From: Populus alba
Lineage: Eukaryota; Streptophyta; Magnoliopsida; Malpighiales; Salicaceae
Length of the DNA: 64,000 bases
NCBI RefSeq assembly: GCF_005239225.2
Contig: NC_133287.1
Span: 17,488,519-17,552,518 of the forward strand
Reading direction: 5' to 3'
The notes under the pieces are model-generated. The model was not told the origin of the DNA and made no database searches. It worked only from the letters and a program-made list of their open reading frames with translations. Of this stretch, positions 13,354 to 25,050 are shown in pieces. The position numbers and the translations under genes are program-made. Position 1 is the first letter of the stretch, and the number at the start of each line of letters is the position of its first letter.

Positions 13354-13980
13354 GCTTCTTTTTGTGCCCCATATATATATACTACACCGAGAGCTGTGAT
13401 TTCTTGAATTAGATAGGCCCCTTCATCATTGTTTTCATGAATGAAATCATAAACAAATAACTTCTGTGATTGTTAGAGTTGTAAAAATTGTAGGGTTTGA
13501 ATCGTGTTCAAAGTTGAAGCGGGTTTTGTTTTGCTCATTTTGTTCATGTTTGTGCATTTGAAATCCTTATATTTTTAAAAAAAAAATCCTGAAGGTCAAG
13601 TGCTGGCCTTGGGCCTGTCGCTTGAACTTGGTCGATGGTAAAATTTCTAGAGCACGTTTTTAAATATACTCTCGGAATGCTGATCCCTTCTCGTGAGATT
13701 CAAGATCGACCAGAAACTTTGAAGGAATAATTTAGTTAGGGTTAGAGCAAAATTCAGCAACTGCTCTTTTGGGTGGAACGTATTCAACGGAAAAATCAAT
13801 GATTTTCTTTCCAATTGTCACTGTATTGCAATGAATTACCATCGCAAATTGATAGTAAAAAATATATAAGAAAATTATTGGATATTTTCAAGGTAATTCT
13901 CTCCCTATCACACATTCATATGAAATCAATAATGATAATGATAATGTGGCTCCACATGAATGAATGTGAGCATATTATCT

Positions 13981-14116
13981 CGTAATTATTGGATGGATAA
14001 GATTATTCATTTCAAATGAGTTATTTTAATAACATCAACAAATAATACATTATTCTAAAAAATTAATCTCAAAATGAATATTTTGAGATTACTCCTATCC
14101 AATGATTTCTCATTAA
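13981..14116. repeat. Imperfect inverted-repeat (MITE-like) element
   Basis: The left arm at about 13981-14020 contains TATTGGATGGATAAGATTAT. The right arm at about 14067-14116 contains its diverged reverse complement, ending ATCCAATGATTTCTCAT. The centre is AT-rich. No target-site duplication was established. Confidence 0.4.
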
Positions 14117-14699
14117 CAATTTGATGATGCTTTTAAACAATTTAAGAACAAAACTTATGCGTTGAATAATTAGTTAATCTTTTTATTTTAACAATCTAAT
14201 TTATTTTTCATAATTAAGGTGGTTGAGAGCTGGTACCTGTAAAATGTTTCTTTTTGTAGATTTAGGAATTCTCAGATGCTTAATTAAATTAATTTTTAGA
14301 GAGAGAATACAATAATATTTTTAAAAAATAGACTCTAAAAATATATGTACTAAAAATATTGAGAATACATATATCATGAAACTTTTATTTAAGTGTTTTA
14401 TGGGGTATTTGTAGCTCCTAAACCTTGTTATTTTGCTAGAGTAGAGAGGGTGAAGAGTTATTCTACCTTTATAAATTAAATTTATATTATGAATTGTGTT
14501 CCACCTATTTTATGAAGCAAAGAAATGGAGACATGATGTGTCATGAGAGATTTTAATAAATTTAATGGTATTGGTGAAGTGTTAACTTATTTAATTAAGT
14601 CTATTTATTACAAAATAATTCCTCAAAGATTATATAAAATCTATACAGGTGTGATATTAAATTCATATATAATATTTGAATTCATGAATGTAGTGGATC

Positions 14700-14835
14700 C
14701 GACCACAAGATAGATTTAGGTGAAGATGGAGCGCTCAACCACGTCTAGGGTGTGATTGCAAAAATCCTTGGGCTTGAACCCACGAGAGATGCATTTTAGC
14801 TCTACCTTATTAGCCTGGCAAAGTACTAGGTCATT
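14700..14835 (-). mobile_element. Candidate tRNA-derived SINE
   Basis: On the minus strand GGCTAATAAGGTAGAGC (14799-14815) resembles a pol III A box, as in a tRNA D-arm region. GGGTTCAAGCC (14771-14781) resembles a B box. Their order and spacing fit a tRNA-derived SINE head, followed by unrelated body sequence toward about 14700. It is not a functional tRNA: the acceptor stem and anticodon arm do not form. Ends and 3' tail are uncertain. Confidence 0.4.
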
Positions 14836-15282
14836 TCGTCGAACTTGACAATCCAATACATTTAAAAGTTTGGAAAATAGCTATGTGTTTTTCTCAATCC
14901 TAATTTTTTTTAAAAAGAATATATACAAAAATTTACTGAGGTATCAAAAATCACTCATGATATGTGATTAAAATGATGAAAAAAGATATGTAAATACATG
15001 GGTGTAAAATTATAAACAAACGCTCGCATCTGTTCATAGGGTGGGCCCGGATCCTTGAGTTCAGAAAATTATTGATGGACGTGGTCTTGCAGTTTACATT
15101 GCAAGGTCTCATCTCGAGGCCCAGGTCTATGAATGAAAGTATAGTACTTTCTGGCTTCTAAATTTTTAAGAAAACGATGCCGTTTTGTTGGTTTACTTTC
15201 ACAGTGCTTGCCTGACATTTGATTCTCCTCATAGCTTCTGCAGTGAGAAACGTAGAAACCTTTGGAGGCGAGAGAGAGAGAG

Positions 15283-16823
15283 ATGAGCGTCGCAGCAGCA
15301 ACAGCAGCGGGCTACCTGGGTCGAAGAGCAGCACAGAAGGAGAGAGTGAGAATCCTCTACCGCCGTGCTCTCAAAGACACTCTTAACTGGGCAGTCCATC
15401 GCCACCTCTTTTACGAAGACGTACCCATTTCTAATCTCTCACTCTCATTCTTCGATCAGATCCTGCTGCTCTGTTTTCTTACTAATTAACTCCATTTTGT
15501 TTTAATTTCTGTGACCAGGCCGATCTTCTGCGCGCGAGGTTCGAAACAAGCAAACACGTGGTTCGTTGGAAATTGGAATGCCTAGGATTATGTTTGACAT
15601 CTTAATCTGGTTTTATATTTTTTTAATTCAGACTGTTAATTTTTTTTGAACTCTTTAATTAGGCGTTTTATTCAGGGATTCTGAGTTTTTTTTTTTTTTT
15701 GCCTACTCTTGGAACTGTAATTGGAATTGTAGGAAGATCCAGATACAATTGATAGAATGATAGCTGATGGCGAGGCGCAGTACAATAAGTGGCGGCACCC
15801 TGATCCTTATATTGGTATTTAATTTTTTTGTTTACTGTTTTGTGGTTTCCTGGGAAGGTAGGGTTGAATTAAGACAAGTGTTAAAATGATGGGCAAATTG
15901 TGTGAGCGAAGAGGGTGATTTGGTCAGCGTCAAGTTTGGGTCTTAGTATATAGTTAAACTCAAACAAAAAGAAAGAGTAGCATCTTCTCTAGTCGCAGCT
16001 TTTGAATGACAGGTTCCAATGTGCAATGAAAATGTGAAAAGAGAAGGTGTTAAATTAATTGAATAACTTTTTCCCCTTTGTAGGCGTAATTGATTCATCT
16101 CGTTTTGAGAAGTTATGAAGCTTTTTTGTGACAGTAATGCTTTAGTTTTCAAGCTTATAGATAGCATTCTCAGGTTCTGATCTTATTTGTTTTCAGTACC
16201 TTGGGCTCCTGGCGGTAGCAAGTTCACTCGGAACCCGACTCCACCTGAAGGGGTAACGATCATGATTATTTATTTAATTTATTATTGTTCATGTGGCAGA
16301 CAACATGGAACTTTTGCAGTCAATTACTTTTCGTTGGCTTCTTGTGTTGTGCATCTGCATCGTGTAAATACATGCACGCACATAAATTTTTGGATAGCTG
16401 AGCATTAATATCTCATTCTTGTTTAGTAGCTAAATTGGATAAATTCTATTAATGTGAAAAGTAAAGAACATTGTCCATCATTGCAAAGCTTTGTATTGGG
16501 GATTTATATGTGATTGACCCTAGTAAAAGTTAAGCCCAGTGAACACAGATTGGTCCAAATTAGAAAACTAGAAGACTGGTGTATTTGGTTCTTAAGAATA
16601 ACATTATGCCTTGGTGCTAGGTATCATCTTATTAGGTTGTCCTATATTCTTAAAAATTCACATCCCTTCGTTTCGCCTGGGCTTCTTCCAGAAGGAATTC
16701 CACTGTTTTGTTTATTTTGAGTGCATCTTTGAACAGTTGCTTTGTGCCTTTTCCCTTTCTAATAATTTGATAGTATTGCAGATTGAGATAGTGTATAACT
16801 ATGGCCGAGAAGATAATGACTAA
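15283..16823 (+). CDS. CIB22: Mitochondrial complex I subunit NDUFB9 / B22 (LYR protein)
   Basis: Accessory subunit of NADH:ubiquinone oxidoreductase in the inner mitochondrial membrane; LYR-motif subunits bind acyl-carrier protein. Exons 15283-15420, 15519-15560, 15733-15814, 16197-16252 and 16782-16823 join to 360 nt (119 aa), the usual length of plant B22. The LYR motif is at residues 25-27 (RILYRRALKDTL). The body contains the family-typical NKWRHPDPYIVPWAPGGSKF and ends in NYGREDND. The second intron has the slightly unusual donor GTTCGT but keeps frame. I chose the ATG at 15283 because the in-frame codons upstream lack another ATG and family members start with a short Ala-rich stretch. 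A decayed copy of the last exon lies at 17337. Confidence 0.95.
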
Positions 16824-18121
16824 AACCCACTTCTTTTTGCATGGCGAAAAATAAAGGTTAGCACTTTAATCATTCTCTTGACATATAGTGTTATTGCCTG
16901 CTCTAGTTTCTCAAGAAACTTGCACCTGGTTGTATCTATATTGATCCAATTCCCAATCTGGACTCATGGTAATGTATCTGGGATTGGCATCTTCTTGTTC
17001 TCCAAATTAGTATTGGTGCAATTTTTATCTGTTCCAATCACTTTATGCAACATAGTGATCAAAAGATTAAAAAAGAGATCAATGAGGCTTGCTGGGCAAC
17101 CTGCATGTGGTTTTGTTTGGAGTCTCGTGGTTGTGATGTGCTTATGAATTGGGAGATTGTATATAGTATCTCCTCTTCTTGGCTCCTACAAATTTTTTTT
17201 TTCACTTAGCATTTTGCTTCTTGAAGAACTAGCATGAAGTATTGGATTGAGTTGTCCTCTCCTTGGCATTCCCTAACATTGAAGTTGGAGGAGCTCTATT
17301 GTTCTTACAACAACTGCAAATTTGTCTCCTGTGCAGATTGAGATGATCTATGACTGCTGCTGGAGATAATGTGATAGAAGCCAACATCCGCTTTGTGCTA
17401 TTCAAGTCAAGGCAGATATTGGACATTATGCATGTTCCCATTTTTCACTTAATGTATTTGGCTTTTTTCTATGAAGAAAGGATATGTGCTCTTGAAGTAC
17501 CAAGCATTCATGAGATGGTGCATTTCTGGATTGCTAAGGCAGTGGATCCTTAAAGTGAATAATAACTTGTTTAATTGGCGTCTTTTTCATATTTTGTCGT
17601 GTTTGAGCTCTGAAGCATAGGACAGCAACTGGATTCCTGTTATGGCTAGAATGGAGCGTGAACTTCCAAGGAGTGAGACTACTGACTAGCGCTGAATCTG
17701 GAAAAACTCGTACGCTCTGCTTGAGCCTACTGACAGGCGTTTTCAAAACAGACAGTACATTAGTTAAAACACGATTCTCTGTTCCTGATAAGCCAGTAGT
17801 AAATTGTTAATATTCTCATTAGCGGCCCTGGATCGTCTGAAACTGGTTAGTGATTGTCTAACAGCGGTTTGAGGAGGGGAGCTAGGAGAGTCTCAAAGCT
17901 GAGAGGCTCGGGGGGAGGGGGGTATGAATGCTATTTAAACTACAAGAAAGGTCGTTGATTATCGCCTACAAATTTAGTACCTGTGTCCTGTCTCCCTGTT
18001 ACTGGCACTTAGTTATGGAATACAAGTTCTATAACCGAGCATATTGTTGTGCTTGCGGCTATCCTTGGAAGCAATGTGAGAGCAAAGTAGATTGTTTTGC
18101 AGCTACCCGATTGAGACCCTC
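16824..18121. other. NDUFB9 3' region, no intact gene
   Basis: Moderate-GC sequence with short frames only. Some of it may be NDUFB9 3' UTR or an alternative 3' transcript, because a degenerate copy of the last exon with an intact acceptor is present at 17337. The open stretches between 16878 and 18125 have no recognisable protein signature. Confidence 0.5.
17337..17369 (+). other. Degenerate duplicate of the last NDUFB9 exon
   Basis: After a good pyrimidine tract and CAG acceptor (17334-17336) comes ATTGAGATGATCTATGAC. This matches the start of the true last exon at 16782 (ATTGAGATAGTGTATAAC) at about 14 of 18 positions and is in the same phase. It reads IEMIYDCCWR then stop. Used as an alternative last exon it would replace the conserved NYGREDND end. 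It could also be a decayed tandem duplicate. Confidence 0.4.
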
Positions 18122-18260
18122 CTAAAGTTATTAAAAAATATATTGAAATAATATTTTTTATTTTTAATATCAGCACATTAAAATAATTTAAAAATACATA
18201 AAAATAATTAATTTAAAATAAAAAAATAATTTTTTCCCCAAATTTTGCTTTTGAAAAGCA
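18122..18260. repeat. AT-rich MITE-like element (family A)
   Basis: Core 'ATATCAGCACATTAAAA' between T-rich and A-rich arms, as in the other family copies. Boundaries are approximate. Confidence 0.5.
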
Positions 18261-18737
18261 AAAGCACAGGCTGATTCTCCACTAGAATCATGCATCATAA
18301 TATTTTATACAGCCTTGAAATCTTCTTAACGGGGAGAGTCCTCAAAATTTTTTATAGAGCCTTGAAAGCTTGTAAACTGTCCAACAATGGGAAGGAAATA
18401 ACTTGCGATAGCTAAGAATTACTCCATCATAAGGCCGGTGCCGAAAAATTCAGCCATGTCACGCATGAAACAAGAAACAAAAGTTGGTGCGTCTCGAGAG
18501 TTGGAATAAAAACAAAATGAGAAGAACATGGCTTTCCAATTTGTTGGGTGACAAGAGGCAATGGATGTGCAATGCTGCAGAAAAATGTAAAGAACGCATG
18601 ATCTACTTATCTGTTGGATCAAACAGAAACACAGGCTTTTTATATGCATATAGCAGCATTTTTCTTTAGGCTGAAATTTGGGCAAGCTCCTTTATCAAAC
18701 CTTACATCTGGCTCGGTTATTTCTATTGCCCTGTCCT

Positions 18738-19082
18738 ATGGATGACGAAGAGGCAAGGGCAAGTATGTGGAAGGTGAAGCATTGGGGTACTGCTGCCGTA
18801 CATGCAACAATAATGCGAATAACCCTGTCGATTCTTGCTATTTTAATGCTCCTATTTGCAATCTTTAGTGGATTCAAGCTAGCAAAACATTCAAGCAGGT
18901 ATGTTGCTGATGCCGACTGGGCCTTTTGTATGGGAACTCTAACTATGCTCTTCGCCTGCTTGTTTCTGATACTGGGGATTCCAATAGTAGCGGACTTATT
19001 TCTAAATCTCTCAGAGCAATTGCAGGAGGAAGCTGGAAGTAATAAAGGTAACAAAGCAGATTGTATTAAGGATCTTGTCTAG
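18738..19082 (+). CDS. Unrecognised small two-helix membrane protein (hypothetical)
   Basis: I do not recognise this 114-aa frame. It starts at an ATG (MDDEEARASM) and has two clear hydrophobic segments, about residues 25-47 and 63-89. A basic stretch (KLAKHSSR) lies between them, and the tail is acidic then charged. This alternation is protein-like and unlike the random frames around it. The flanking DNA is of normal composition, between NDUFB9 and the mitochondrial ribosomal protein. A donor-like AAAGGTAAC near 19045-19053 could splice the tail differently. A frame of similar length exists on the opposite strand, so coding status is uncertain. It may be a lineage-specific gene or a gene fragment. 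Confidence 0.35.
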   Translation: MDDEEARASMWKVKHWGTAAVHATIMRITLSILAILMLLFAIFSGFKLAKHSSRYVADADWAFCMGTLTMLFACLFLILGIPIVADLFLNLSEQLQEEAGSNKGNKADCIKDLV

Positions 19083-20364
19083 TTAGGCTCTCTTAAAGTT
19101 GCTCCGAGGGGAGCTTGTTCTGATGCAACTAGATCGTCCTAGTCCAGGAAAAGACAATAAACTTCAAGTCTTGACAACTTATGTTGATAAGTGATACTTA
19201 TCGGGAGTTTTCATCTGTTGACTCACAAGGTTATAGGCATGGTTTGAAGTAAATGCAAACAAGGATCAGAACCATATATCAAACTAAGGGCAAATCTAAT
19301 TCAGATGGTTGCACAATTGAACTCTATCTTAGTTCCACCAATTATACATGCCAACGGGAATGGTTGAGATATGTAAAAAGAATACAAAAAACTGTCTTCA
19401 AACGCAAAAACAATGAAATCAAGAAAGGTTCTTTTAAGACTTGTATATCTAGTCATTTTGTTCTACCATCCTATCTTAGATCTCCTTCATGTATATGCTC
19501 ACCCACTTAGACACATCTCACTAGAATGAAAAATCTAGAGATTACAATTGCCCACGCTCTGCGGGCAGTAAATTTATTTGGCCACTGGAGTTGCTCCACT
19601 TGCAGAGCTAGGGCTGGATTTACTAAGCCAATTGCAGCAAAAGAGAAAAAAAAAAGGGAATTTGCATTCATCAAGGCTAAAGCAGTGGTGCCAAGGTTCT
19701 GTTCCACGTGACTACTACTACTACATTACTGAGCATGATCAGTTCAGTACTCTTGTCATCAGATTTTTCTCTAAATCTCAAAAATGTTCGAACCTAAGTT
19801 ATGTAAGTTTTCACACTAAGAGGAATCTGCATTGATAAGTATCAGAAACTAATATTTACCATCGCTAAAACTATCCAATTTCATCTTCAAGACAATACAC
19901 TCGTTTTAAGGAGAAACTGAGTTGTCTGATAACTATCTTATTAAGTCCATTTTACAGTTCTCCACATAACCACCTTTCTTTGTTCTTTCCAGGCTAAATT
20001 GACTTACATTTGTGCTCAGCCAGACTCTTCGCCACTTTAACTATCTTTAAACAAAGAACAGATCAATCCACTTGTAGATAAATTCTCCTAACACCGAAAA
20101 ACCTCAAATCCCAGTTCTACAAGTCCCTCGAATTAACAGGAATCCAAATAAAATTGAAGAAAAAAACCCTCCAAAACATCCGAAGAGAAGACAAATTTAA
20201 CGTTTGAACCGAACTCAAAAGAAACAGATTTTTTTTTCTCGAAAACACACTACAAAACACAATTTCATTAAAAGCCCACATCCAATGTACACGATCCTAA
20301 CTACCTCAAATCCTGAAAAGAAAAGGGGGGCAGCTGCTAGAAATAACAATTTATATAATTTTTA
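19083..20364. other. Intergenic between hypothetical ORF and bS31m
   Basis: No convincing gene. It probably includes the 3' UTR of the preceding frame and, toward 20364, the 3' UTR of the minus-strand ribosomal protein gene. Short frames such as 19253-19510 show no family signature. Confidence 0.5.
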
Positions 20365-20649
20365 TTAAATGAGCTTGAAAGGGAGAGGCCAAGGGGTGGA
20401 CCTGGGAACCTCAACTTTATCTTTAATTCTTTCAATCTTCTTCTCCTTCTTTGGCCTCGCGTTCCCATACGTTCCTTTAAATCTTTTTCCTCTCTTCGTT
20501 TTCTTGTCCCCTCTTCCACAAAGGTTTGGTGACATCGCTGCTGCACCGGTTGATACTGATGTTTCTGATGATGTTGAGAATAATACTGATCTCTGACCCA
20601 CCATCCCCCTCCTCGCTACTGCGCCGCACCACTGCATCACCGTCGCCAT
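20365..20649 (-). CDS. Mitochondrial small-ribosomal-subunit protein bS31m (bTHXm)
   Basis: Single-exon 94-aa protein. Residues 1-40 are an Arg/Ser-rich presequence (MATVMQWCGAVARRG) typical of mitochondrial import. The conserved THX core is CGRGDKKTKRGKRFKGTYGN at residues 44-63. It is followed by RPKKEKKIERIKDK and the highly conserved plant C-terminus STPWPLPFKLI. The family binds the head of the small ribosomal subunit. From memory the Arabidopsis counterpart is AT2G21290, neighbour of the kinesin AT2G21300, and here the same two families again lie close together. The ATG at 20647-20649 is the only reasonable start. Confidence 0.94.
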   Translation of the reverse strand: MATVMQWCGAVARRGMVGQRSVLFSTSSETSVSTGAAAMSPNLCGRGDKKTKRGKRFKGTYGNARPKKEKKIERIKDKVEVPRSTPWPLPFKLI

Positions 20650-21527
20650 TTCTCACTGATTATCCCCTTCTACTGTGAAGTGAAGTTTGCGGGGGTTTTA
20701 GTTTGTTTATCAGGATGGATGGACCTTTTGTAATATTAATGGTCCTTCATGGGCCAATCTAAAAGTGAGAGATTATTTCTTACTGGGTTTCATTTTTGCT
20801 TTATGGGCCTATCAGGTCTTTATTTATTTAGCTTATCTTGTTTTCTAATCTGTTCCCATTTGTGCGCTTGCTTGCTCTTATCTAATCTAAATTAAATTAT
20901 GATTATGATAGGCCAACTTATTTTTTCCAATAATCCACGCTGAATTGATTCATATATCAGACCATTTATTGCTTTAATTCATTTTATTTTTTATAACAAA
21001 GGAATTATCTGAACATTAATAATTTTTAATAAATATATTTTGAATTCTAAATCTTAACGTCTTCACAATCTAGAGAATATGTTCTAATAAATATTTTAAA
21101 AAGCATTATATTGTGAATTTAAGATCTCAAGTTTTAGTAGTCAACAACCTCTTGATTTTAATTTATCGTACCTTGCTTCCAGCCTTCTATCCTGAACCAA
21201 AGACAACAGGGACTAAACTTGCCATCTTTATAGTAACAAATTAAATGACAATTTGATGAGCTCTGGTTTTATGTAATGTAAGGAAAAAGGACTTCACATA
21301 ATAATGTAGGATGGTTGGTTTGATTTCTTGGAGAGTTTGATCAAGGGAAAACAGATGATTGTATCAGTAACAAGAGCTACTGGTTTTTATTGGTAAAAGA
21401 TTGGTGCAAAGAGACTGCATGCAGGTCCACTTTTTTTCTCCTCTTCTTACAATATTCAAGAAGCCTTAACAAAACCCTCTTATTAAGGTACTCTTCTTTT
21501 TTCAAAAAATAGTTTTCTTTTGATGAG

Positions 21528-21581
<54 letters not shown>

Positions 21582-22179
21582 AACTTGTCAGTGGATTATC
21601 CTCCATAACTCATCTAATTATCCTGATAGGTTGACTTGTAATTTGATTAATTTATTTAAATCCAACTAGATTAATACTAATAATTTTTTTAAAAAAATTA
21701 AAACAACTTTATTTTAATAAAAATAAAATAATTAGCCTATCATATGATTTGACTCAACAATCCAATGAAGGATACTTTTCGAGATTAGAACACTGGATCG
21801 GTCTAACAAGCATGGTTTTTATACTTTTGTTCTCAACTGCACATTTATAGCAGCAATCTCAACCTTGCGATTACAGATATGTTTGTCTTGCACAATATTC
21901 CATACCAGATAATCGGGCATTTTGGGTTCTTGTGCTACACATATAAACTTGGAATCGGACATGGTCCTTTATTCATATGAATCGATTGTGTGAGATTTAT
22001 ATTCCCTCAGTGAATCTTGAGAAGCGTTAGATTTATGAAGTCATGCTTCTCTGTGGATATCTTTGTACATTCCCAAAGCAGTTGCACTTCGTTCCCATAT
22101 GAGCTTGTTTTCCATGGTAATGGAGTCTTTGTGTTGGACATAACCTCAGCACTCTTCAATGTAGAGCTTCACAATAATT
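20650..22179. other. Intergenic between bS31m and the GC1 relic
   Basis: The minus-strand gene's promoter should lie in the first few hundred bases, but no clear TATA box is assigned. The rest is AT-rich with a long (AT)n run. I looked upstream of 22180 for further GC1 exons and found none that could be read. Confidence 0.5.
21532..21578. repeat. (TA)n microsatellite
   Basis: Uninterrupted alternating TA for about 46 bases. Length is likely polymorphic and prone to assembly error. Confidence 0.95.
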
Positions 22180-22538
22180 GAAATCAGCTCTATTAACCTA
22201 ATGCCAGGAGTCATCAATGGAGCTGCACCAAATCTTGTTCGATTGGCCGAAATGTGTGAACGATTGGGAAATGTTATGGCCGGCCGTCGTGGCTTCCTGC
22301 AGCCACCCGATTTTGACCTCAAAGCAGTCCTCGGAGAAGGTGCTACGGCTGTAAGGACTTGCACGCCTTCTGTTTCTTCTCTTTTTCCTCCACATGGCAC
22401 AGTGCTGAAACAGGCATATATACTGAGTTCGTTGCAGGTATTGGATGGACAGAGGTTCTTCCTGCTAGAGCCAAAGAGTTGGGTTTCCAGTTTAAATATC
22501 TCCGTGTGAAAGATGCTCCTAAAACCATTCTTTCATGA
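22180..22538 (+). pseudogene. GC1: C-terminal relic of GC1/SulA (SDR39U1-type epimerase)
   Basis: Remains of the C-terminal DUF1731 part of a chloroplast epimerase-family protein; the family member GC1/SulA affects plastid division. The first exon reads GVINGAAPNLVRLAEMCERL, then KAVLGEGATA, to 22350. A GT..AG intron (22351-22436) follows. The next exon reads VLDGQR, then after a 1-base loss VLPARAKELGFQFKY, then VKDAPKTILS and a stop at 22536-22538. The motif GRPSWLP expected after GNV is present but in a shifted frame (22278-22298), flanked by two compensating indels. The N-terminal four-fifths is absent. The retained intron shows this is decayed genomic DNA, not a retrocopy. Its place between bS31m and UFD1 matches the remembered Arabidopsis order (AT2G21280). 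Confidence 0.8.
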
Positions 22539-25050
22539 GAATCCAGACAGCTCATTTGTGGCTTGCATGGCTATTCTTTGATCTGAGAATCAAGCTTCTA
22601 CCAACACCAGAGAGGCATAGACTCAAAATATAGAGATGGATGAAAGAAGTTATCTGCATTTGAAGCATGTTTTTTTTTTTTGTCCTCTGGAACTGAGCAA
22701 TTTGTTTCTCACAATGATGTTCTGTTAAGCATTAACAGGTTGATTGTCGAGGCTGAAGTAAGAACTGTTCCAGGGCAGGCAGCCGAGCTTGAAGAACACG
22801 AGAAAACAACACTCATGGTTCCAGGCCTAAAGATTATGAAAAATTTCCAGTCGAAATGCTGGTAGGGGAAGGAATATCGAGACATTGCTTGGATGGTAGC
22901 TAACAACATTCCATCACTTTGGCATAATGGGCAGCTTGACAAATCCAAATCTATACTCCTCGATTAATCATGTTGAAGGAAACGAGGCTAAAAATTGTAT
23001 TAAAAGAAACTCTAAAATGTGTGGGAAAACACTTTGAATGTCAAAGTGAACCCACGGTGTTTTCTCCTTTTTACCCCTCTTAGCACAAAATAAAGCCTTG
23101 CAATAGGGGTGTTTTTTTGTCTTTTCATAGGGATACAAATCTCTTACATGACATTATTGGGGCACACGTTTTTATTTTATTTTTAAATAGTAAAATTACT
23201 AAAATAATTTTTTAGACAAAAAAAAAAGAAGGCTTTTTGTATAGGAGCTTTGTGGTAATTTTTTTTAAATGAACAATAAAAGGATTTAAATACTCGTAGG
23301 ATTGAGTGTTTTTAAAATTTCATTTGAAGGGTGTTTTCATTTGTCTCTTAGGGTTTTTTTTTTTTTTTAATTTTTGAGTGGGTACAAGGGCATTTTTGTT
23401 TTTTAATTATATAAAATATTAAAAAAAAGTTGTTGGTGCATGACATAGGCACCAATAAGTGGATGCGACTGCACCTTTCAAGAGGCACGTATGACAACGT
23501 TCTTCTGTCAAATGCCACCTCTTAATATCTCTTTGGAAGCGTCTTCTCTTTCTCTTGGTAAAGCGTGTGTTAATAAAACATGAATGATTTGTCACCTGTA
23601 GTCATTTTTTTAATTCTTTCTTTTCACTCTCCTCCCCTAAAAGTGCATATTGATCCTTTTAATTTGTTTTGTTTGTTTCAATTTCAATTTTTATTCTTTT
23701 TATTTTTATTTTTTTATAAAAAAAATTGTTTGTTTTGAATTTAGTTCTTCAATTATAAATTGTCATGTATTATTTTTTTCAATTTAGTCTTTATTTTTTT
23801 GATTTTTAATTTGTATCGTTGGCATTTTTGTTAAAGTTTTGTTAATTTTCAATTTCATCTTTTAATCAATTTTTATGGTGTATTATTTATTTCATTTATG
23901 CCCACATTCTTTTGATTTGTTTTTCCTTTTGTTAAAGTAATTTTCCTTTTCAATTTAACCCTCCAATAAAAAAAATTGTTGTCCTCTAATTTATTTTTTA
24001 TTTTGATTTTCACCCTCATTCTTTTAATTATAATTTTTTATTTTAGATCTTTTTTTGTAATTAATTTTTTTTTCTGGTTTTATTATTCAACATTTGATTT
24101 GCTAGAGATTAGGCTTCATGTTTTTTCATTTATGATACTTTATGATCTAATAACCCAGGTCACAAGTTTAAAATTTTAATGCAGGTTGACATCATTTTTT
24201 TGGCTAATTTTCTTTTATGGATTCATCACTCTACATTTGTTTTTTTTAAGATTGGTTTTGTAATTATCTTTAATTTTTTTTATTAGATTATTATTATGTT
24301 ATGATCCTAATCACGAGTTTTATAGGTTAACCTGATTTAACTTATCCCTAATTATCCAGGTTATATGTTTATCACATTAACTTATATTAACTTAGATCAT
24401 TTGTTTTCTTTTATATTCAATTTTGTACTTCTAATGTTTTTTTTTTCTAAGTTGTCATGCTTTTTTTTATCATCTAACTCAAATAGAATCAATTTACTAA
24501 ATCACTTTTTATCATTTAAATAGAACCAATTTCTTAAACTCAATCATGCCTATAACCCAACTCATTTGCTTTTCTTATTTCTTTTAAAAGCTATCACTAC
24601 CTTTTTCTTATTTTCTTATTCTATTTTTTAGTTTAATTCTATATATATATATTTACTTATTTAGTCTTTTTTTTAATTTAGGTTTTTTTTAAAAAAAAAT
24701 GTTTTGTGTGTTTAAACTTGAAGCAGAAGACTACGAGCATCTAACATGATTAGGTCATACCCTAACATGTCATTTTTGTTCCCCGTGCAAAACCAAGGAA
24801 ACCTTTCGAATCTAGTGACTGGAACAGACTACGAAAATGGGTGGCGAGAAATGTTTCTACCTAGCACGATGATACAGAGGAAGAGGCACAATTGCAAGTC
24901 CACTTTGAAGCTTACCACACCACTCCTTTTTCCAGATGATGGAACAGTAGATACAACATCTCCGATCAACATATATTCTATTGTTTTTTCCTGATCCAGA
25001 AAGGGCAGACCAGGTATGACGGATACCACGTTGATTGTTGGAAAATACAA
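22539..25050. other. Intergenic, T-rich low-complexity and repeat fragments
   Basis: A frame at 22680-22865 (RLIVEAEVRTVPGQAAELEE) is not recognised. It may be leftover 3' sequence of the relic gene or noise. From about 23600 to 24700 the strand is T-rich with repeated phrases such as 'TTTAGTCTTTATT' and 'CACCCTCATTCTTTTAATT', related to a tract at 56930-57330. Fragments of the about 150-bp family lie at 24100-24400. The last part is UFD1 3' UTR. Confidence 0.5.

Larger units (their letters stand above)
13354..15282. other. Kinesin 3' UTR and intergenic DNA
   Basis: The kinesin 3' UTR probably occupies about the first 200 bases. The rest is AT-rich. It contains an inverted-repeat element (13981-14116) and a tRNA-like SINE candidate (about 14700-14835), listed separately. 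The last 100 bases are the likely promoter/leader of the next gene. No further gene is seen. Confidence 0.6.

Noticed and set aside
14771..14815. tRNA gene on the minus strand
   Set aside because: A- and B-box-like motifs are present but no acceptor stem or anticodon arm forms; interpreted as a SINE instead.
22680..22865. 61-aa plus-strand frame after the GC1 relic
   Set aside because: Does not match the GC1 family, which already ends at 22538; no other family recognised.
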